A stretch of DNA of 64,000 bases from Cryptomeria japonica. Taxonomy: Eukaryota > Streptophyta > Pinopsida > Cupressales > Cupressaceae. The notes below the pieces were generated by a model, which worked only from the letters and a program-made list of their open reading frames with translations, ran no database searches and was not told the DNA's origin. The translations under genes were made by a program, and so were the position numbers. The stretch spans positions 479,914,900-479,978,899 of the forward strand of contig NC_081406.1 of NCBI RefSeq assembly GCF_030272615.1, given 5' to 3'. Shown here one piece after another: positions 19,517 to 31,727 of this stretch. The first letter of the stretch is position 1. The number at the start of each line of letters is the position of its first letter.

Positions 19517-22408
19517 TCAACTGACTTCATGAAGAGGGACAACCCCTAACTGACTTCTAAGATACTCAAAAGTAGTCTTAGGCAGAGGTTTGGTAAAAAT
19601 ATCTACAAGCTGCTCCTTGGTAGAAACATGCTCTAAGATAACATCTTTGCTCTGAACTTTTTCCCTCAAGAAATGATACTTCAATTCAATGTGCTTGGTT
19701 CATTCGTACAAAACAAGATTCTTGGAAATATTTATGGCACTTGTGTTATCACATAAAATCTTTATAGGTTCTAAAATCTTCATCTTAAAACCTTCCAAAA
19801 TGTGCCTCATCCAAATAGCCTGTGTGCAATTCATATAAGTTGCAACATACTTAGCTTTAGCAGTAGATTGTGAAAAGCAACTCTGCTTTTTACTACTCCA
19901 TGAAACAAGCCTTCCTCCAAGAAAAAATGCTCCACCGGTTGTACTTTTCCCATCATCAACATTTCTTGCCCAATCAGCATTTGTGTATGCCTTAAAATCA
20001 AATTTTTGCCATATGGATACCATAATCCATAGTCAACAGTACCTTTTAGGTATCTAAAGATTCTCTTAGTTGCTATCAGGTGTGTCTTAGGATTCTTTTG
20101 GAATGTAGCAACTATGCCAACCGCATGGGCTATGTTCGGTCTGCTATGAACAACATAGTGCAATTTGCCAATCATTGACCTGTATTCCTTCTCATCAACA
20201 GACTTGGATTCATCTTCCTTCGATAACTTACAACCTATAACCATTGGTGTCCCAATTGGTTTACAGTTACTGATACTAAATATCTTCAAAACCTCTTTTA
20301 CATACTTAGATTGTTTAATGAAAATGCCATTCTTCATTTGTTGTATCTGCAAACCTATGAAATTTTTTATTTCCCCTACTAAAGACATTTCAAACTCATT
20401 TTTCATTTCATCTGCAAAACTATTGCTCATGACATCATTACCTCCAAATATAATATCATCAACAAATACTTCACTAACCAGTATTTCATCTCCTTCCGAC
20501 TTGAGATATATGTTACTATCATCACTGATTCTCAGAAAGCCTATCTTCATTAGATGTGTATGAAGCCTTTCATACCATGCTCTGGGTGCTTGATTTAATC
20601 CATATAAAGCCTTATGCAATCTGCATACCATGTCTTTCTCATTAGTCAAAGCATAACCATCTTACTGCTCTATGTATACCTCTTCTTCCAATATCCCATT
20701 AAAAAACGTAGACTTAACATCCATTTGATATACCTTGAACTTTTTATGGGCTGCAAATGCCAGTAAAGTTCTAACACCTTCTAGTCTTGCTATTGGTGCA
20801 AAAGTTTCTCCATAATCTTCTCCTTTTTCTTGTGCATAACCCTTGAAGACTAATCTTGCCTTGTTGCGAACTACAACACCATCTTCATTCAATTTGTTCT
20901 GGTATACCCATTTAGTACCTATAACATTCTTATTTACCGGTCAGGGTACTAGGGTCCAAGTGTTGTTCTTCTTAATTTGATCCAATTCCTCCTCCATAGC
21001 TTTAACCCAATGATCATCATCAAATGCCTCCTTAGCAGTTCTTGGTTCAATAGTGGAGATCATGCAAGAATCTCTCTGATTCTTCTTCTAGTTAGCACTC
21101 CAGCATCCTTGTCTCCAATAATCTGCTAAGGATTGTGATTTTGTTTCACATATCTAGGAATAACACGATCATCATCTTTAGGTTCAGCTTCTTCGTTGTC
21201 ATCATCTTCTTCAGAATTTATCTATTCTGGTTGAACTGGTGCATCAAAATTTTCTTTGCCGATTTCAGATTTCACAGTTTCTAGTTCAAAAAACAAAATG
21301 CAAGGATCTTCATCCTTCTTCTCTGAAATGGTTCCTTCTGAGACTTCAGGAAATTCATCCACTTGAACATCAACACTCTCAACAATTCTCTGTGTCCAAT
21401 TGTTAAAATATTTGTAGGCCTTACTCTTGGTGGAATAGCCAACAAATATGTCTTCATCACTCTTTGCCTCAAATTTACTAATGTAATCACCTCTCTTAAT
21501 AACACATTTTCTTTCAAATATCTTGAAATAGCTAACATCAGGTGATCTTCCGTACCAATATTCATAAGGAGTCTTTTCCTTACCTCTCTTTACTAGAACC
21601 CAGTTTATTGTGTAGATAGTTGTGCTGACAACTTCTCTCCAAAAGGTTTTTGCTACACCTCCTTGTATCAACATTGTCCTAGCAGCTTCAACAACTGACC
21701 GGTTTTTCCATTTTGCGATACCATTTTGTTGTGGTGTCCTTGGTGCAGAAAGGTGTCATTTGATACCTTTCTCTTCACAATACCTAGTGAATTCCTGAGA
21801 AGTAAATTCACCACCTTGATTTGTCCTCAGATATTTTATCTTCTCATCGCTCTCTTTCTCAACTAAGGCCCTGAATGCCTTGAACTTACCAAAAGATTCA
21901 GTCTTATCCTTCAAAAATGTGACCCACATCATCCTTGAGCAATCATCAGTGAGAATCATAAAATATTTGTCACCTTGAATGCTTTTTGTTCTTATTGGTC
22001 CACAAACATCTGTATGAACCAAATCTAACAAGTGCTCTGCTGAGAAGGATTTTCTTTTCAAAGTTGAAGAAGTCATTTTTCCTAACTGACATTCTTTGCA
22101 AGGAGCGTTAACCAGTTTGTCTAACTGAGGAAAACCTCTCACTGTCTTGGACTTGCTCACTTTAACAATGTTATAAAAGTTTATATGACAAAATCTCCTA
22201 TGCCAGAGCCAACTATCATCTATTTTTGCAATAAAACAGATGCTAACTTTAGAATTAAGATGAACAGGTTACCTTTAGTTTGTTTCCCAGTTACAATCAA
22301 TTCACCTTTGTTGTCAAAGATTTTGCACATACCATTTTTAAATTCCAGTGGGTATCCTTTACCATTAAGTTGTGCCACACTCAAAAGATTGTGCTTTAGT
22401 TCTTCAAC
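19517..22408 (-). pseudogene. Copia pol: integrase, reverse transcriptase, RNase H (broken)
   Basis: In element sense: pre-integrase zinc region (LWHRRFCH...CKECQLGKM, about 22,200-22,070); integrase core (HTDVCGP and LTDDCSRM, then LRTNQGGEFTS, where the second catalytic Asp of the usual SDNGGEF is Asn); reverse transcriptase (MDVKSTFFNG, LYGLNQAPRAWYERL and the FVDD box, about 20,740-20,460); RNase H (NADWARN...STTGGAFFLG and a QSTAKAKYVA segment, 20,010-19,840); then a tail ending in TGA at 19,517. Reading shifts between frames near 22,400, 22,170, 21,220-20,890 and 20,020, with stops at 20,650-20,660 and elsewhere. All enzymes of a Copia pol are recognisable but cannot be made as one protein. 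Confidence 0.9.
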
Positions 22409-23623
22409 CTAGTAGACATCATTTGCACTGCTCTTCCCATTAAGATAAATAACTCCTTTACCTTTAACCATGCAGGGTGAGTCATTGCCAAATCTAACAA
22501 CACCACCATCAAATTCTTTCAAGGAAAGGAATTTGCTCCGATCATCGGTCATATGATGTGAACATCCACTGTCAATGATCCAATCATCAAAGTTATCCAT
22601 CCTGGATACTAATGCCTTCTGATCTGGTATCTCTTCCTTAATAGCTACAAACACAATATCTTCACTAGAATCATCACCATATTCTTCATCAGTGATACCA
22701 CTATCAATAGCAATAAGACAATCTATTTTGTCGTTACCCTTATACTTCTTGAATTTATCTCTCTTGTGTTCATTTTTACCATTAGGACAATTAGCCGCTA
22801 TGTGACCAATCTTGTTGCATGCAAAACATTTTAAAGGTAATTTACCTCTATATTTAACAGTGCCTCTAGGCAACCGCTTTGCCAATAATACTTCAAGCTC
22901 CACTAAATTGTCTTCATCATCAACATCTCTACTGGATCTAGATTCATAACCATGACTAGTATCTCTACTTTTTCTCACAGGTGGGTTAGAAACATAAGCT
23001 CCAAATGCAGACTCAGATTTCTGTATACTACCATCATAACCATTTAATTCAAAAGCAGTAAGCTTGCCAATGATGGAGTCAAGAGTTGCCTTAGTTTTGT
23101 CAATAGACTTCAGCTCCTGAATAGCTGCAACTCGAATAGCATAGACCGGTAGCAGGGTTCTCAGTACCTTACTGATTACTATGGCATCTTCCACTTTCCC
23201 TCCCACACTCTTAATTTCATGGACTATTTCTTTTATCCTTTGACCATACTGCTGGATATTCTCACCTTCAGACACCCTCATGTCATCAAACTTTCCTCTT
23301 AGACTCTCTTCTTTAGCAATCTTAACATGTTCATCACCACTATAAATCTCTTCACGTTTTTTCCATAATTCATATGCAGTTTCAAGATCATGAACATCTA
23401 CATATTCAACATCAGAGAGGGAACTAATAATAGCCTTCAATGCTTGATGATTTTCTTGTTGTTCTTTCTTCTGATCATCGGTCATAATTCCAGTAAGTGC
23501 AATATAGTTAGTATCTATATGATCCCAATACTGACTTCCCAGACTCTTGACATAAATTTTCATTTTATCGCTCCATATCCTATAGTTTTCTCTGCTGAAC
23601 TTTGGACCTCCCTTCTTCATCAT
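22409..23623 (-). pseudogene. Copia gag-protease
   Basis: An open frame of 404 codons from the ATG at 23,623 (MMKKGGPKFSRENYRIW) to a stop at 22,409. It begins 56 bases after the PBS. Residues 1-200 form the helical plant Copia gag domain. A single CCHC knuckle, CFACNKIGHIAANC, lies near residues 265-280. The aspartic protease site is in DWIIDSGCSHHMT near residue 350, with the catalytic DSG intact. It is the best-preserved frame of the element, but it stops inside the pre-integrase region, where pol should continue. Role: particle formation and processing. Confidence 0.88.
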
Positions 23624-23678
23624 GATCTAGCAGATCTTTTCCTCAAGCTGTTAGGCTTCAACCTTAGAGGCCTGAATA

Positions 23679-23690
23679 GCTCTGATACCA
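23679..23690 (-). promoter_or_regulatory. Copia primer-binding site (initiator tRNA-Met)
   Basis: The minus strand reads TGGTATCAGAGC, two bases inside the 5' LTR. Identical to the E1 and E4 sites. Confidence 0.92.
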
Positions 23691-23692
23691 AT

Positions 23693-25126
23693 TGATGGTA
23701 TGATGAAAGAATAAGTATCCGGTAGATTACTGAGAGGGGGGGGGGGGTGAATAAGTAACTAGAAAAACTGATACAAACTCTCCAAACTCAAACTCAAACA
23801 TGCAAAGTAATCTTATCAATGAAATACCACTATCAAGGTCAATACTCATAAAAATATCGGTTGACTGTTACAACAACTTAATAGTAAATATCATTTAACT
23901 TGTAAACATCTAAATGCTTTATCATTTGTGAATACTTCACTTCTCAATGCTTCTGGTTATCATGCCTTATCAGAAATAGTTAATCAAATCAATCATAAGA
24001 TCATAACCACAAAAATATTCACCACATGAAACAAGTATTTATACATGGAAAACCCAAATAGGTAAAAACCACGGTGAGATGAGACTCACAAGATAATATC
24101 TGAACTCTTCTGAAGTTCTCCCTGTTAAGAGCCAAGCCTGTTAAAGCTTTTACAAAAGTCATGTTAAGAACTGATCCTGTTAGGAATCGCCTGGTTAAGG
24201 GATTGACTACAAATACCTTGTTAGAAGCAAATACCCTGTAAGAAGTAACCTCAGTAGAGGATTTGAAAATCCAATCTAATGGACCACCTTGTTAGAGGAT
24301 TTAATAAGTAACCAAGCTTGTTAGAGCTTACCCGGTTAGGGGATTTCAATTCTGCTGTAATTGTTAGAAAACAACAAGAGTTTCTTGATCTATCTGAATA
24401 ACACTACATTTGCTTGATCAGATCCATTTAAGCTTCTATCTGCCTTTACTCAAACTGCAGACTCATTCTCTGGTTTGGCAATCACACACTCAGTTTATTT
24501 TTGCCAACTCTTGCCAACACTAAACAAAATAACTTCATCAACCTTAAGTACAAATCAATTAGGTTGGTAACACAACAAAAATCTAATCCTCTCATCGAGA
24601 TTACAAACAAGTCAGTATGAGCATGACTGTTGGATTTCATAGCAATCTCTACATATCAATCAAGAAAACCTCAACCGCTCCTTGATTATCGCTTCGTCGA
24701 GCTCAGTAACTCATCACGCATTTTGCATTAGATGCAATACATTTTGTTCATTCCCTAGACAAACAAATGCGCCAAAACATTTTAAAATTTTCTTCATACA
24801 ACAACCTTACGTGTCACCATCATTACCACTCAACCAAAATAACCAATTCAATAACTTTAATCGGTTAGGGTTTAACAAAAAACAACTAGTAGAGTTTGTC
24901 AGTTACATAACATGAAAATGGTTTAACCTTTTACTCCAATTACCGGTTCAACTCACAAACTTACATACCGGTTTACAATAACCTTCATAAAGCTCTTCCT
25001 ACCTGTTATAAGACAATATCAACAATAACAACAATATTAGCAACATCATTAATATCATTACCGGTTCAATTGACATCAATGACAACATAACATATCATTA
25101 ATACAATCTTCATGCAAATGCCAACA
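23693..25126 (-). repeat. Copia 5' LTR
   Basis: 1,434-bp LTR with TG...CA ends, G run at about 23,735-23,747 in GAGAGG(n)TGAATAA, the GGAAAACCCAAATAGGTAAA block typical of Copia LTRs near 24,048, and a GCAAATGCCAACA end like those of E1 and E3. Next to it lies CTATA, with no duplicate at the left end of the element. Confidence 0.88.
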
Positions 25127-25829
25127 CTATAGCCCTAGCAAAGTTATACACTATAATCTCTCGAATATTGCTCCATTTCTCGTAGGCATCCATAGCCCTA
25201 ATGGATTTACTCCCATGTTCCCATAGTCAAGCTTTTATTGCACTTGTACTCAGGATATTTTAGTTATATATCTTTTTCTCTTTTGCCTTGATATTTTGAT
25301 ATGGATTTAGGCATAACACTTTTTTCTTTTATTTTCTTGGCTTGACTTGTAAGTAATGAAACCTACTTAGGTATGATGATTACAACAACGCTGAAGTAGA
25401 ATTTTGGATTTTTCACTAGCCACATGGCCAACTAGGTATATGTAATGAATTAGAGAAAACAATTAATGTGTGAGATATAGCAGTTGATATATTTTGGGTA
25501 ACAATACTCAATAGTGAAACTTCTACCTGACAATGAATAAATCTCAATCGCAAGGTGGCATTGAAGATGAATGACCTAAGACCTCCTAAAAGATTTGTGT
25601 ACTAGTATCTAAGAAATGAGACAACCTTCTCTCCTTTCAATGTAGATAAGTAAATGACTCAAACAATCACCTTGTTCTATTGATGCAACTATATGCACAA
25701 TGCAAAGACTATATGTTATGAAGATTGTGAAGGTGATGTGGTTTTGAAAGAAAAAGAAACTATATGGGATGCAATGTTTTAAAGAAAATGCTATGCAAGT
25801 GCAGAAAGTAAAGTCCAATTATCCAACCG
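25127..25829 (-). other. G3 3' untranslated region
   Basis: Sequence between the integrase stop and the Copia LTR. No frame or repeat is evident and no PPT can be identified with confidence. Confidence 0.5.
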
Positions 25830-26838
25830 TTAGATATAATATCGCTTAAGGTGCTTGTTTTTCATAGGATAAGGGAGTGTATCTCCCTCCATTGTTGTTA
25901 AGTTATAAGCACCATTTCCAACAACTCTTGTTACCACGAAAAGACCCAACTAGTTGGGTTCGAATTTACCTGGTCGTTCCCTTTCTGCTAGGTTTATTTG
26001 ATTTTATTTAAGAAAAAGATCTCCCACCTCAAAGCAGTGTGGTCTCACTCTTTTGTTATAGATTCTTCTCATCCTATTTTGATAATCTTGCAAGTGATTT
26101 AGAGCAATTTGTCTCTTTTCATCCAGTAGTTCCAACTCTTGTAATCTTGCAACTCTATAGTCTTCTTTTGATATGATGTTTCTTAAAGAGACTCTTAGTG
26201 ATGTCAATTCTACCTCAATAAGTAAAATAGCTTATGTACCATATACTAAAGAATAAGGTGTAGCACATGTAGCTATGCGTACACCTATTCTTTAAGCCCA
26301 GAGAGCAGAATTGACGTGGATGTGCCAATCTTGTTCTGCTTCATTGACAACTTTCTTCAGGATTTTCAGTATCATTTTATTGGTTGTCTTTGCTTGCCTA
26401 TTGCTTTGGGGGTAATTAGGAGTTGCAAAGCATTGTTGGATGTGGAACTATTCAAAAAGTTCACTCACTTCTTGGTTTTTGAATGCGCACCTGTTATCTG
26501 TCATGATGCACATTGGAACTCCATATCTACAAATGATGTAATTTAGAATGAATTTTTGCTATCTGTTTATCTATAGTGTAAGTCATAGGGATTGCCTCAA
26601 ACCACTTAGTAAAATATTCAGTGGCAGTAAGAATAAACTTATGTCCATTAGAAGAGGTAGGGTTGATTTTACCTTCTAGATCAAGTCCCCACTGTGAAAA
26701 TGGCCATGATTATTTAATGGGTTTAAGGTCTTGTGTAGGTACGTGAATCAAATCTCCATGTATCTTGCATTGTCTGCATTTTTGTAAATATTCATAAGCA
26801 TCCTTCTCCATTGTTGGCCAGTAATATCATGTTCTCAA
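25830..26838 (-). pseudogene. G3 integrase, main part (broken)
   Basis: In element sense: the second half of the HHCC zinc finger (YLQKCRQCKIHGD); a catalytic core with DLEGKI in place of the usual first-Asp block and MTDNRCAFKN for the second Asp; the ATPNYPQSNRQA motif (canonically PQ.NGQ.E); then SALWA, ATPYSLVYG and a C-terminal domain ending GAYNLTTMEGD...HLKRYYI before TAA at 25,830. Several stops and at least one shift. The first half of the zinc finger lies beyond the G5 insertion at 32,051-32,280. No chromodomain is seen. Confidence 0.82.
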
Positions 26839-27144
26839 TGTTGTCGGGAATAATCATTATATTATGTTTATGTTGTCGTCGGTAATAATGAGTTACAACA
26901 GTCAGTTAGTTAGTCGTCCCGAAGGGCAGTTGGACGCGACGGTTGGTCGCACCCCTTCGAGTATTATATATTGCATATTGTTCCTTCTTAGTATCATCAT
27001 GATAGTCGTGTCTGATGTAATGTTGTAAGCACTAGATGTACATGGACTGTTGAATTAATACAGAGATTGGTTATTTAATATATTTTCATTATGTTCTGTG
27101 CATTTACTTTATGCATTTAATCGTTTACCCGTATGTGGCAAACA
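26839..27144 (+). repeat. G5 5' LTR
   Basis: 306 bp, starts TGTTGTCGGGAATAATC and ends GTATGTGGCAAACA. Nearly identical to 31,740-32,045; the few differences I see are mostly transitions (for example CGTCGG against CATTGG). Confidence 0.95.
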
Positions 27145-27146
27145 TT

Positions 27147-27159
27147 TGGCGTCGTTGCC
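27147..27159 (+). promoter_or_regulatory. G5 primer-binding site (tRNA-Asp type)
   Basis: TGGCGTCGTTGCC, two bases after the LTR; one base from TGGCGCCGTTGCC, the tRNA-Asp-complementary site used by many plant Gypsy elements. Confidence 0.75.
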
Positions 27160-27200
27160 TAAACATACTCAGGAAAGGAAGGAGTGGATGGCGTACAAAC

Positions 27201-29590
27201 ATGATGGGCCTACCTGTCGGTGAGATACAAAGTGACGAATGGAAAGTGGCACAAAGAGCGTTGAATCTTAGACAACAAATAAAATGAAGGCGTAGGCTAA
27301 GGCAGCTTGCCGAGGGACGACCGACCGAGGGGTTGCTCGAAGGGAACCCAGGAGGTGTCACGGAGGTTGCGGAGGTAGAGATAGATGGAGAGAATTAAAC
27401 TCTCTACACTATCATAGGGTTTCCCGAAGGGAATCTAGGAGTCACGAAGGGTGTCGAAGGAGAGCTCTACAGTTCGCCAGAATACCACTGTAGGGTAAGA
27501 AGTCGCGAAGAGTTGGTGGAACAAACAAGGCGAAGTCTAAACCTAATTGATGCTACCAGAGACCTACTAAAGAACTTGTCCATTTTGGAGGACAACCAGA
27601 GGGAGATGACCGAAGGTGGCGGTACAGCTGATGGTGCTGAGGGAGCACAAGGGCACCGTACGGGAGGCAATTTGTTCAATTCGGGGTCAACAACCTTCTC
27701 CGGAGGACCCATGAGTGGAGGGTCAGGTGCAGGAGGCTGAGGTGGAGGATCACTAGGTACAAGCACACAAGGCACCAGAGGAGCGAGACCCAGCAGTGGG
27801 ATGGCAAGTAAGCAGAAGCTGTTGAAGTTCAACGGTGACGGGAAGGAAGATCCCGTCTGCCATTTCCGTACTTGCGAAACCATATGGTCAGCAAATGGTG
27901 TTACCGACCAAGACGAATGGGTAACACAATTTCTAGCAACCTTAAGGGGAGTGGCCATAGACTGGTACTCAGATATGGATAAGGCCAAAGTCGGCACATG
28001 GCCCGACCTAAAGAAGGAGTTCGGGATAGAGTTCTGCCTCCTCAGAGACGACAATGAAATAGTCACCGAAATCTATGGCACAAAGTAGAACAAGAATGAG
28101 AGGGTCTGAGCCTATAGTCAATGGCACAAGGAACTATTGGGGAAAATGGAGAGTCAACTAGCGGATGGGTTGAAAAAGAGATGGTTCGTGGAGGAGCTAA
28201 AACACTCCATCTGGAAGAAGATGAAAATTGTTCCACCAACCTCGTACGAAGATGCATATAATAGAGCGATGGATCTCGAGAGCGACACCAAGACATCCAA
28301 GAAGAAAAAGAAGAAGGATAGCTCGTTTGAGGATGATGACTCTTCCAAGGGAAGCAGCAGCGATGGCGAGTCTGGCAAAAGGGTGCAAGCCCTGCAGAAG
28401 GACATGCTAAGGATGATGAAAGAGCTAAAGGTTATGAAGGGAGGTCCGAGCAAGACCGACGAAGGGGAGCTATGGTGCACGAAATGTAAGACAGACGGCC
28501 ACACAAAAGGCTCCTGCCCAAAGAAGGCCTATTGTGATATATGCCAGTTGATGGGGCATCCCACTAGGGAATGCCCCTACAACATGAAAACATGAAGCCA
28601 ACAAGTATTGCTTATGCAAGACCAACCAACTACATCGGGCGATACCGACAGCTCCCAGGCAAGCAATAATGCAACCTCGGGAGGCTACCAAGATAACCGG
28701 TGGGGAGGACAAAACAACAATAACAACAATAACAATACAAGGAGTCAGATCCAATATGAATACAAAGGTCGACCGATGGTACAATGCAGAACGTGCAGTC
28801 AGTGGGGGCACTTTGCTCAAGACTGCCCGAAAGGAGAGGCCACACAATATTTGTGCAAATGGTGCAGACTGGGAGACCACAAAGATGCCACCTACCCGAA
28901 ATCTGGTGTCAACTTTCTCAATATTGAGGAAACCAAAGAAGAGGAAGTGTTGGTCGTAACCCGCGCCCAAGCCAGACAAGCAATGTGCCCAGACCTGGAG
29001 ACGAAGAAGCGAAGGGTATGGGAAGCATGGGAAGAAATTGAGAAAGAGATATGAGAAAGGGCAAAGGCGAAGGGTACGGTGAGTACTTCCAACCAATCGA
29101 AGGCGGAGTAGGCTATACTAAATCAAATTTTACAACTGGAGGTGCCTGTGAAGGTACACAACCTCCTCCAGATGATGCCTCAATTATGAACGACATTGCT
29201 GAATAATCTCTCCCAACCACGCACCAATACCAACCACCACACAAATGTTCCTCGGGGGTCTGCGATAGACCCCATGTTGTTGGTAGTTAACACTGGAAGG
29301 AACCCATCCATTGTGGATATGGGTATCCTTGCCACCATTCTAACCGATACCATTGTCGATGGTGGATTAGGAGTGAATTTTCTTCCAGAAGAAACCTAGC
29401 GGAAGCTGGGGAAGCTGACGCTATGGCCATCCACATTCAATCTGCTGGGAGCAGATCAGCATGGAATCAAACCCATCGGGACACTAATGGGCCAACAAGT
29501 TACCATCGGGATGCAACCCTTCATACTGGAGTTCGTGGTAATCCCACTAAAGAAAAAAGGGTATGATGCGATCTTAGGGAGAGGGTGGCA
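27201..29590 (+). pseudogene. G5 gag-protease (one frame, several stops)
   Basis: One reading frame runs from the ATG at 27,201 to about 29,590 without a frameshift, interrupted only by stops (near 27,282, 27,396, 27,738, 28,086, 28,593, 29,052 and others). Gag core at 27,801-28,200 (FNGDGKEDP...WVTQFLATLRG.A.DWY). Then a Lys/Ser-rich linker and four knuckles: CTKCKTDGHTKGSC, CDICQLMGHPTREC, CRTCSQWGHFAQDC and CKWCRLGDHKDATY, the last having lost its final Cys. Protease follows at about 29,260-29,590 with TIVDGGLGVNFLP (DGG in place of D-S/T-G) and the flap-side motif ILGRGW. Another frame (29,585-29,863) continues the linker. Antisense open frames here are shadows. Confidence 0.85.
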
Positions 29591-29863
29591 GCCAAGGCCA
29601 CCCACAACGGGAAGAAGAACACTTTGTCTATGGAGAATGGAGGAAGGAAGTTTGTCATAGACCTTGGGATGCAGTTGATTAGTGAGAAACTGGCATCATC
29701 TTCAGAATCAGAGGGTGAAGGAGAAGGCAACCTGGGGGACGATGGATGGGGTTGCAGGGAGCCCAACGACGAAGGGATTCTCAAACTAGGAGATGGGGTC
29801 ATTGAACAGGCTCTTCCACTGGCAAATGGTGGATTACAAAATATTCCAGAGCTACAGGCTTGA

Positions 29864-30130
29864 AGTGGAGGAACCAGAGCAAGTAACAGAGGAGGTGTAC
29901 CTACCGGAATACAGAGAATATTGGAAGGGAGACGCCCAAACCTCGGTGACGTAGATAATCCCAAGATCATTCATGTCGGCAACGATTGGAACCCTATGTG
30001 GAAGGCCACAACCTTCAAAATCTTTATTCTTTTTCTTCTTCTTATGTACGGGAAGGAGACCGTGGTTCCTGCAGAATTTATGGTTCTAGGTCTTCGGATG
30101 GCCATTGAAAATAGACTTGCCATCAACGGG
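29864..30130 (+). pseudogene. G5 integrase tail after deletion junction
   Basis: A pre-deletion segment reads VYLPEYREYWKGD. Then, without any RT or RNase H, the frame from about 30,040 reads LMYGKETVVPAEFMV. That matches the end of a Gypsy integrase core (LVYG.EAVVPAEF). The deletion breakpoint lies between about 29,930 and 30,040. The result is an internal deletion of nearly all of pol. Confidence 0.7.
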
Positions 30131-30149
30131 TCCAAATTGGAACCCTACC

Positions 30150-30361
30150 ACGAGAAGCGTGCAAGGGACCCGAGAGGTCGGAAGGACACCCGAGAGTCTG
30201 AAGGGGGACCCAAGAGGATGGAAGGGGACTCGAGGGGCAGAGCAGGCAACTCGAGAGGCACGGGACCAAAGCGGGAGACTCTTGGGCGAGGCAAACCGAG
30301 AAGGATGAAGGGCGATCCCAGAGGCATGGGACCCGAGCTGAAGACTCGACAATTAGATTAG
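30150..30361 (+). repeat. Purine-rich minisatellite of G5
   Basis: Imperfect units of about 25-30 bp built around GGGACCCGAGAGG and GGAAGGGGACTCGAGG. Translation gives an Arg/Gly/Pro-rich string, but the repeat is better explained as a minisatellite than as a conserved protein. Confidence 0.6.
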
Positions 30362-30397
30362 AAAAAAAAATTGAGAAAAAAAGTGGTGGTGGAATCA

Positions 30398-30560
30398 CCA
30401 TGTGGCAAGACACCATGTGGTGGAACCACCATGCGGCAAGACATCGTGCGGTAGGGCACTGTACGACAGACCACCGTGCGGTGGGACACCGTGCAGAGCA
30501 CTGTCATGCGATGGGACACCATATGGTGGACCACCGTTGACGGAGGGCACCGGCCTTGGA
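30398..30560 (+). repeat. Palindromic minisatellite of G5
   Basis: About ten units of 15-16 bp around the self-complementary core CACCATGTGGTG and its variants (CACCGTGCGGTG, CACCATATGGTG). The centre varies (ATGT, GTGC, ATAT), often in a way that keeps pairing. Confidence 0.7.
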
Positions 30561-31009
30561 GGCTATTCACCTACTATATGGCCACTACCGTACACCCACA
30601 CGGTGACCTTCCCAGACACCGTATGACACCAAGCTTTGGGTGACCCCAATCGCGATACGGTTCAGCCACCGTACAACAGACCACTCCATCGAATGACAGA
30701 TAACCTTTGTACGGGCTCGGGATATTACAGTCCGTAGGCCTGAAGGAGCATGGTGACAGCAACGGTGGTTTAAAAGAGGGTGAAAGGAAAAATACCATGG
30801 CACGACAGGGATAAATGGTGGTGATGGGTGCTAAAAAAAAAACCAAAAAAAACCCGACGACCAGATTGAAAAATCATTCGATGACGTCTGGAGCCAGGAC
30901 GCTAAAAATATTAGAGTGGAGAAGAAGGGTTTTGGCATCTTAAAATATCACAGGAATGATGTGCGCCATGGACTTTCGTGTGGTTCTGAGGGTTGTAAAT
31001 TGGTGTTGG

Positions 31010-31055
31010 TGGCCCCCGGACCCCGTGAGGGGTGCTGCCCCTCGACCCTACTAGG
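31010..31055 (+). repeat. GGGG/CCCC hairpin block of G5
   Basis: GGCCCCCGGACCCCGTGAGG followed by GGTGCTGCCCCTCG forms overlapping hairpins (ACCCC..GGGGT and GGGG..CCCC). Blocks of this kind are common in plant LTR elements. Confidence 0.55.
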
Positions 31056-31139
31056 CGTTGGATTGTTCCGTACTATGAGAAAGAATCTTGAAACGGATTT
31101 GGAGGTTGCGACCAAACAGAGTTTGAGGGAAGGCATTAC

Positions 31140-31520
31140 AAGAACGTGAAGTCATACGGCACTAGTTATAAGTCTTTGGGGAGTGTGATGGAGGATTTGA
31201 GGCATCTCCCAGCCTTTATGCCAGAGGGTTGTGGCCACCTCTAGGTAGGAATGGTACACTTTGAGGAACTTGGAGTATGTCTCGGCTGGACGTGAGGTTG
31301 CCTTGGTGGATGCACAGAGGGCTCGGGAGGAGTTGACCATCAGGTTGGACGCACGAGTAGCGTGAGACTTCGCTCAGTGTACCCAGGAGTTGGATGTCGA
31401 GAGGGCAGCGCAGGTGGCTATCGAGGACAAATTGGCTAGGGAGACAGTATCATTTGAGTAGCAATTGGTGGAGGCTGAGACTGAAAACTGTGTTTTGCAG
31501 ATAAGTTTGGTTTAGGCACA
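31140..31520 (+). pseudogene. G5 coiled-coil-like coding remnant
   Basis: One frame gives EVALVDAQRAREELTIRLDA and then ELDVERAAQVAIEDKLARET, an Ala/Glu/Arg-rich heptad pattern with several stops. It lies between the integrase tail and the PPT, where some plant Gypsy elements carry an extra frame. The function is unknown. Confidence 0.4.
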
Positions 31521-31727
31521 GGAGGACTGTGATGTCAAAGGAAGCACTAATGGTGACATCTGCACTTGAGCATCAGATGGTAGTAGAAAAGGGTTTTTAG
31601 GTGAGGACACAACAGGTGTATAAGTTCTAGGCTCGACTGGCGTCAACCGTTTCTGCAGTTCTCTACCTTGGTTCTGTTTAATGTCATCTCTATTTTGTAT
31701 TAAGTCGTCCAAAGACAACTTCTTTTC

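Larger units (their letters stand above)
13506..25126 (-). mobile_element. Decayed Ty1/Copia retrotransposon
   Basis: Minus-strand element with LTRs at 13,506-19,183 (split by a 4.3-kb insertion) and 23,693-25,126. It has an initiator tRNA-Met PBS, a PPT, and the order gag-protease-integrase-RT-RNase H that defines Copia. The gag sequence is reminiscent of the SIRE/Maximus type, but the lineage is uncertain. Frames are broken at many points. The flanks do not match (TAGTC on the left, CTATA on the right), and different elements lie on the two sides, so the copy may be a recombinant. It is the only element here with both Copia enzymes and E1/E3-like LTR ends. Confidence 0.85.

Noticed and set aside
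28154-29096. Long minus-strand open frames opposite G5 gag
   Set aside because: Shadows of the plus-strand gag frame, which has zinc knuckles and one consistent frame over 2.4 kb.
30150-30361. Arg/Gly/Pro-rich protein
   Set aside because: It is the translation of a purine-rich minisatellite; both strands are open there, as expected of a repeat without stops.
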